In this document: one piece after another, positions 5,805 to 9,337 of the stretch
Layout: each line of letters opens with the position of its first letter
Position numbering within the stretch: position 1 is the stretch's first letter
Assembly (NCBI GenBank): GCA_017477685.1
Contig: JAFUUT010000056.1
Location: 1-9,337, forward strand
Direction: 5' to 3'
From: a bacterium
GTDB taxonomy: Bacteria > Cyanobacteriota > Vampirovibrionia > Gastranaerophilales > Gastranaerophilaceae
DNA: 9,337 nucleotides
The notes under the pieces: generated by a model
Seen by the model: only the letters and a program-made list of their open reading frames with translations
Database searches by the model: none
What the model was told of the DNA's origin: nothing
Made by a program: the position numbers and the translations under genes

Positions 5805-6779
5805 ATGAAAGCACTTATATTTAACAAAAATAACAAATTAAAACTTGTAAATGACTACGAAAAGCCGATACCAAAAGAAGGGGAAGCACTGGTTCGTGTA
5901 ACTTTGGCAGGTATTTGCAATACTGATTATGAAATAACCAAAGGTTATATGGGTTATGACGGTATTCTAGGGCACGAAGCCGTGGGAGTAGTGGAAGAAG
6001 TTAACGGAGCAGATAAATCATTGGCAGGTAAAAGAGTCGTCCCTGAAATCAGTTACGGCTGCAAAGACCCGAATTGTGAATGGTGCGCAAAGAAAAATTA
6101 CCGTCATTGTCCAAACAGACACACTCTTGGAATATGGAGAAAAGACGGAGTATTTGCGCAATACTTTACAATGCCGACAGAAGTATTATTTGAAGTTCCT
6201 GATAATGTATCTGATAAACAAGCCGTTTTCACAGAACCCCTCGCCGCCGCTTTAGAGATAAACGAGCAATTACATATTAAACCTATGGACAAAGTAATCG
6301 TCTTAGGCGACGGCAAATTAGGACTCATTACGGCACTTGCACTCAATGCTCAAAATCTTGATGTAACCCTTGTCGGTAAACATCAAAATAAACTTGATAT
6401 TGCAAAAGTTCAAGGGGTAAAAACTTCTTTGCTGCAAGATTTCAAAATCGAAAAAAAATATGATGTAGTTGTAGAAGCAACAGGCTCCGTTTCCGGATTT
6501 GAAACTTCATTAGCCTTAACAAAACCAAGAGGGGTTCTTGTTTTGAAAAGTACTGTTGCAGCGACTAAAGAATTCAATCTTGCCCCGATTGTTATTGACG
6601 AGATTACAGTTTTAGGTTCAAGATGCGGACAATTTCCACCCGCACTAAGAATGTTAAGTTCGGGCAAAATAGATTTAACACCGCTAATATCCGCAACATA
6701 CCCTATGGATAAAGCACTGGAAGCTTTTGAAAAGAATAAAGAAAAAGACACACTTAAAGTCCTATTAGAAATCAATTAG
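5805..6779 (+). CDS. Zinc-dependent medium-chain alcohol dehydrogenase family protein
   Basis: A 324-residue NAD(P)-dependent oxidoreductase of the zinc-containing alcohol dehydrogenase (MDR) family. The catalytic-zinc ligands are in place: Cys38 in GICNTD, His57-Glu58 in LGHE and Glu144 in FTEP. The structural-zinc cysteines are Cys86, Cys91, Cys94 and Cys102; the first gap is four residues rather than the usual two. The Rossmann-fold motif GDGKLG sits at 168-173. At 324 residues it is somewhat shorter than the common 340-380. The ATG at 5805 has GGAG (5795-5798) six bases upstream and lies one base after the stop of the solute-binding protein gene, so translational coupling is likely; the in-frame TTG at 5793 is rejected. 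Pairing with a sugar-type binding protein suggests a polyol or sugar-alcohol substrate, but that is inference. The 3' end overlaps the convergent histidine kinase gene by eight bases. Confidence 0.93.
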   Translation: MKALIFNKNNKLKLVNDYEKPIPKEGEALVRVTLAGICNTDYEITKGYMGYDGILGHEAVGVVEEVNGADKSLAGKRVVPEISYGCKDPNCEWCAKKNYRHCPNRHTLGIWRKDGVFAQYFTMPTEVLFEVPDNVSDKQAVFTEPLAAALEINEQLHIKPMDKVIVLGDGKLGLITALALNAQNLDVTLVGKHQNKLDIAKVQGVKTSLLQDFKIEKKYDVVVEATGSVSGFETSLALTKPRGVLVLKSTVAATKEFNLAPIVIDEITVLGSRCGQFPPALRMLSSGKIDLTPLISATYPMDKALEAFEKNKEKDTLKVLLEIN

Positions 6780-7443
6780 CCTTGATTGATATTTCAAATT
6801 GAGTTTCAGCCTTGCCCGATTTTACCAGTCGGAGATCAGCACCCATAGAAGACAGGTATTTTTGGCAAATTCCTAAACCCAAGCCCGAGCCTGAGGATTT
6901 GCTTGTATACCCTATTTCAAATATTTTCTCTTGCTTATCTTTTGGAATAGGTTTGCCATCATTTGAGATTTTGAGATATGCAATACCATCTTTTATTTCT
7001 CCGAGAACAGTAATTTTTCCTTTTATATCAATTGATTCTATGCCATTTTTTATAATGTTAATAATACAAGACAAAAATCGGTTCTCATCAATCATAATAT
7101 TAGTTGTATTTTTAACAAAAACTTCAAAAGCAATATCTTTATCCTCAGTGTAGGCTTTTGAAAGCTCGACACCTTTTAAGACTGTTTTTTCAAAATCGTA
7201 CAATTTATTTTCGGAGTTGTTAATTGATTTCAAATCCATAATGTTGGCACAAATAATTTGGAGTGATTTTTGAATACATTCAATTGCATTATCAATAGAA
7301 GAATTCTGCACTCCGTCTTTTTCGAGATTGCGTTTAATTATTTGAGAATACATATCACATATTGATAAATTGTTTCTGATTTCGTGTGATATAAATCTTA
7401 TTTGGCTATTTAACTGTTCGATATTTTTTTCTTCTGTTAACAT
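6772..7443 (-). CDS. Soluble sensor histidine kinase (DHp plus HATPase only)
   Basis: A 223-residue histidine kinase reduced to its catalytic core. The H-box is FISHEIRNNLS with His20 as the likely phosphorylation site. The ATP-binding domain shows an N-box (NIIKNGIES, Asn133), a G1-type NDG (161-163), an F-box IFEIGYT (175-181) and a G2 box GSGLGLGI (185-192). There is no membrane segment and no PAS, GAF or HAMP domain; only 19 residues precede the histidine. It must sense through a partner or an internal signal. AAGGAAAC (7454-7447, minus strand) is a good ribosome binding site before ATG 7443-7441. It follows the response regulator gene by 71 bases on the same strand, and the two are the obvious cognate pair. 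A weak hairpin in that gap may lower kinase expression. The 3' end overlaps the dehydrogenase gene by eight bases with no terminator between them. Confidence 0.93.
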   Translation of the reverse strand: MLTEEKNIEQLNSQIRFISHEIRNNLSICDMYSQIIKRNLEKDGVQNSSIDNAIECIQKSLQIICANIMDLKSINNSENKLYDFEKTVLKGVELSKAYTEDKDIAFEVFVKNTTNIMIDENRFLSCIINIIKNGIESIDIKGKITVLGEIKDGIAYLKISNDGKPIPKDKQEKIFEIGYTSKSSGSGLGLGICQKYLSSMGADLRLVKSGKAETQFEISIKAN

Positions 7444-7461
7444 ATTGTTTCCTTATAATAA

Positions 7462-7492
7462 AAGGGCTCAACCAGTAATCGGCAGAACCCTT
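7462..7492 (-). terminator. Weak terminator or attenuator between response regulator and kinase genes
   Basis: On the minus strand AAGGGTTC (7492-7485) pairs with GAGCCCTT (7469-7462), including one G-U pair, around a 15-base loop, followed by the short broken T-tract TTATTAT. The poor tail suggests partial rather than full termination. The kinase ribosome binding site begins eight bases beyond the stem. Confidence 0.45.
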
Positions 7493-7514
7493 ATTGCACT
7501 TAATTTTATACTGA

Positions 7515-8219
7515 CTACGCAGCAGTCATAGCCGCTGATTTGTTACTTGGTTTAAAGCCGTGGCTCAATGCATACAAAACGGCATTTGTTCTGTCATTAA
7601 CTTGTAATTTTTGGAATATATTGTTTACGTGAGTCTTAACAGTAGTTTCAGATATAATCAGAGTTCCCGCAATACTCTTGTAGTTAACACCCTGGGTTAA
7701 TAATTCCAATACTTCACTTTCTCTTATAGTAAGAGTATTTAACAGATTTTCGCCTTCTGCTTTGCTTGCTTCTTCTCTTGCTGAAGATTGGAAATATTCA
7801 AAAAATCTTGTTGATAATGCCGCAGGCAAATAAATTTTACCTTCTGATACATCTTCAATAGCGTCAATCAGTTTGACAGATGCCATAGTCTTTAATACAT
7901 ATCCTCTTGCACCAAGTTTCATAGCTCTGTATACCAAATCAGCATCATCATAACCGCTTAATACAACAACTTTGGTCTGCAATTCCATTTTGTTAATTGC
8001 TTGAATAGCTTGAAGCCCGTCCTTTTCAGGCATATTTATATCCATAAGAACAACATCAGGATGATATTTTTTTATTAAATTGATACCCAAATTTGCACTT
8101 CTGGTTGCACCTACAACGCTGTAATTCGTTTCAAGAGTAATAAGTTCTTTAATTCCTCTCAAATGATTAGCGTTATCATCAATCAATAATACTCTCAATT
8201 TTTTGTTAAAATCTCTCAT
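7515..8219 (-). CDS. Response regulator, NarL/FixJ family (REC plus LuxR-type HTH)
   Basis: A 234-residue DNA-binding response regulator. The receiver domain (about residues 8-125) has the acidic pair Asp14-Asp15, phospho-acceptor Asp60 in VVLMDINMP, Ser88 in VVLSGYDD and Lys110 in YVLK. A linker of about 35 residues leads to the LuxR/GerE helix-turn-helix (about 160-222), with TIRESEVLELL and the recognition segment SETTVKTHVNNIFQKL. It ends in a short Ala-rich tail. Phosphorylation would normally drive dimerisation and DNA binding. GGGGGA (8234-8229, minus strand) lies nine bases before ATG 8219-8217, a slightly long spacing. It is the first gene of a probable regulator-kinase unit and lies downstream of an exporter permease gene on the same strand, so regulation of that exporter is possible but only positional inference. 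The HTH looks most like cyanobacterial-type NarL regulators, by memory. Confidence 0.96.
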   Translation of the reverse strand: MRDFNKKLRVLLIDDNANHLRGIKELITLETNYSVVGATRSANLGINLIKKYHPDVVLMDINMPEKDGLQAIQAINKMELQTKVVVLSGYDDADLVYRAMKLGARGYVLKTMASVKLIDAIEDVSEGKIYLPAALSTRFFEYFQSSAREEASKAEGENLLNTLTIRESEVLELLTQGVNYKSIAGTLIISETTVKTHVNNIFQKLQVNDRTNAVLYALSHGFKPSNKSAAMTAA

Positions 8220-8477
8220 CCTATTTATTCCCCCGTGGTTTATCTGTCATCTACACTTAACATACTAAACTTTTTAGAGGGTTTTTAAATCCATGCACTG
8301 ATTGATAAATAATTCATGCGGGATTGAAGTACTTATCTAAACCTAAAGATTGAGAAATCATGTCAACCATGCTCTACACCATGCTTTCGCCGCATGGTTG
8401 ATTAATAATTTACAAAAATTTAAACTCAATTAGTTATAGTATATTTTATTCAAATAAACAGATGAGAGTATAAAAAT
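8220..8477 (-). promoter_or_regulatory. Intergenic region upstream of the response regulator gene
   Basis: These 258 bases contain no credible gene. They hold the hairpin at 8363-8401, a minus-strand TTGACA (8366-8361) overlapping the hairpin arm but lacking a good -10 at 17 bases (TTTAGA is 19 away), and a minus-strand TATACT/TATAAC cluster (8443-8433) without a convincing -35. CATGC recurs at 8292, 8314, 8368 and 8380. No intrinsic terminator is visible after the exporter gene, so read-through into the regulator gene is possible. Confidence 0.4.
8363..8401. repeat. Ten-base inverted repeat with an alternative inner hairpin
   Basis: TCAACCATGC (8363-8372) is perfectly complementary to GCATGGTTGA (8392-8401). 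A second ACCATGC (8378-8384) can pair with the same right arm (8392-8398) around a seven-base loop. ACCATGC thus occurs twice, 12 bases apart, and once inverted, so two mutually exclusive hairpins can form. No T-run follows on either strand, arguing against a terminator. A regulator binding site or an RNA switch-like leader both fit. Confidence 0.6.
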
Positions 8478-9337
8478 TTACTCATAACGTAATGCATCTA
8501 TAGGATTTAATAAAGAAGCCTTATATGCAGGGTAATAACCGAATCCAATCCCTATTGCAGCAGAAAAGCCTAAGGATAAAATAATAGAAGAAATTGTAAT
8601 AGCAACATTCATACCCATAAGTGCATGGAGGATATAAGTTCCAACTATACCAGTAATAACACCAACCCCACCCCCTGACATAGATAAAATAAACGATTCT
8701 AATAGAAATTGAAATCTTATATCAGAGGATTTTGCCCCTATCGACATTCTTATACCTATTTCTTTTGTTCTTTCTGTAACGGAGACAAGCATAATATTCA
8801 TAATACCAATTCCACCGACTAATAAGGAAACACCCGCAATAATTAATAAAAACAACGACATAGTTCTCGACGTGGATTTAATTGTTTCCATTATCTCATC
8901 AAAATTATTTATCTCAAAATCATTGTCCTGTTTTACACCTATACGATGACGTTTTTTAAGTATTTCTGTTATATCTTCCTGAGCAATTGATAGTACTTCG
9001 TCATTTTGCGCCTTTACTGTAATCATACTCACTGTCCCAGGGAAACTTGTACCAAAAACCTTTCTTTGCGCAGTCGTTATCGGGATAAAAACTAAATCAT
9101 CCTGATCCTGTCCCATTCCATTTGATCCTTTACTTTTCAAAAGCCCGATAATTTTAAACGGAATATTTCCTATACGTATAGTCTTATTTATAGGATCAAC
9201 ATCACCAAATAATTCTGTTGCGACAGTTTGTCCTATAATAGCAACCTTTGTACTGTTTTTAATATCCTCAGGAATAAAACCTCTGCCTGACTCTATCTCG
9301 TAATTACGAATAAACAAATATTCATTAGTTGTTCCAC
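8478..9337 (-). CDS. MacB/YknZ-type ABC exporter permease, C-terminal part (runs off the window)
   Basis: The frame is open from the window edge to TAA at 8480-8478, giving about 286 codons of a longer gene; the TTG at 9317 is not the start because the family sequence (GTTNEYLFIRNYEIESGR) continues upstream to the edge. The visible part is the end of the periplasmic MacB core domain (GRGF, then VAIIGQTVATELFG) and the FtsX-type membrane domain with three hydrophobic segments: SLFLLIIAGVSLLVGGIGI, LESFILSMSGGGVGV and ISSIILSLGFSAAIGIGFG. The signature TERTKEIGIRMSIGA and the ending YYPAYKASLLNPIDALRYE are typical. Such permeases, with a MacB- or YknY-type ATPase and a membrane-fusion partner, export peptides, lipids or toxins. 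Whether the ATPase is fused or separate lies outside the window. It runs in the same direction as the response regulator gene. Confidence 0.93.
   Translation of the reverse strand, partial: GTTNEYLFIRNYEIESGRGFIPEDIKNSTKVAIIGQTVATELFGDVDPINKTIRIGNIPFKIIGLLKSKGSNGMGQDQDDLVFIPITTAQRKVFGTSFPGTVSMITVKAQNDEVLSIAQEDITEILKKRHRIGVKQDNDFEINNFDEIMETIKSTSRTMSLFLLIIAGVSLLVGGIGIMNIMLVSVTERTKEIGIRMSIGAKSSDIRFQFLLESFILSMSGGGVGVITGIVGTYILHALMGMNVAITISSIILSLGFSAAIGIGFGYYPAYKASLLNPIDALRYE

Noticed and set aside
9315..9317. TTG as the start of the exporter permease
   Set aside because: The reading frame continues upstream to the window edge with sequence that fits the MacB core domain, so the gene is cut by the window rather than starting here.

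Overview
The window looks like chromosomal DNA of a low-GC, AT-rich bacterium. The LuxR-type response regulator, the RarA protein and the large Ala/Lys/Glu-rich orphan protein look most like those of non-photosynthetic cyanobacterial relatives (Gastranaerophilales/Melainabacteria, gut lineage). That placement is recalled, not computed; a low-GC Bacillota or another candidate lineage is not excluded. No tRNA, rRNA, CRISPR array, transposase or phage gene was seen.

Left part (1-3065): a possible tail of an unidentified gene (2-109) is followed by about 300 bases without a convincing gene. This leader holds a 17-base tandem repeat that creates three overlapping mini reading frames and a long imperfect inverted repeat. 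It leads to a monocistronic 867-residue orphan protein (416-3019) with coiled coil, two hydrophobic patches flanking a Thr/Ser-rich region, a Pro/Glu linker and a LysM-like C-terminal module. A strong intrinsic terminator closes the unit.

Middle (3066-6779): a convergent intergenic gap carries a pair of inverted REP-like palindromic elements and a degenerate third. Next come rarA on the minus strand and, divergent from it, a two-gene plus-strand unit: a family-1 solute-binding protein without a lipobox and, one base downstream, a zinc-dependent medium-chain dehydrogenase. The divergent gap contains another small palindrome and a plausible rarA promoter.

Right part (6772-9337): three minus-strand genes. 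A MacB/YknZ-type ABC exporter permease runs in from beyond the right edge. After a 258-base gap with a striking hairpin come a NarL/FixJ-type response regulator and, 71 bases later, a short cytoplasmic histidine kinase without a sensor domain. The kinase gene overlaps the dehydrogenase gene tail to tail by 8 bases. The regulator and kinase probably form one two-component system; a link to the exporter is only positional inference.

Nothing here is a clearly new multi-gene system. The best candidates for undescribed biology are the orphan 867-residue protein with its unusual leader, and the palindromic element upstream of the response regulator.
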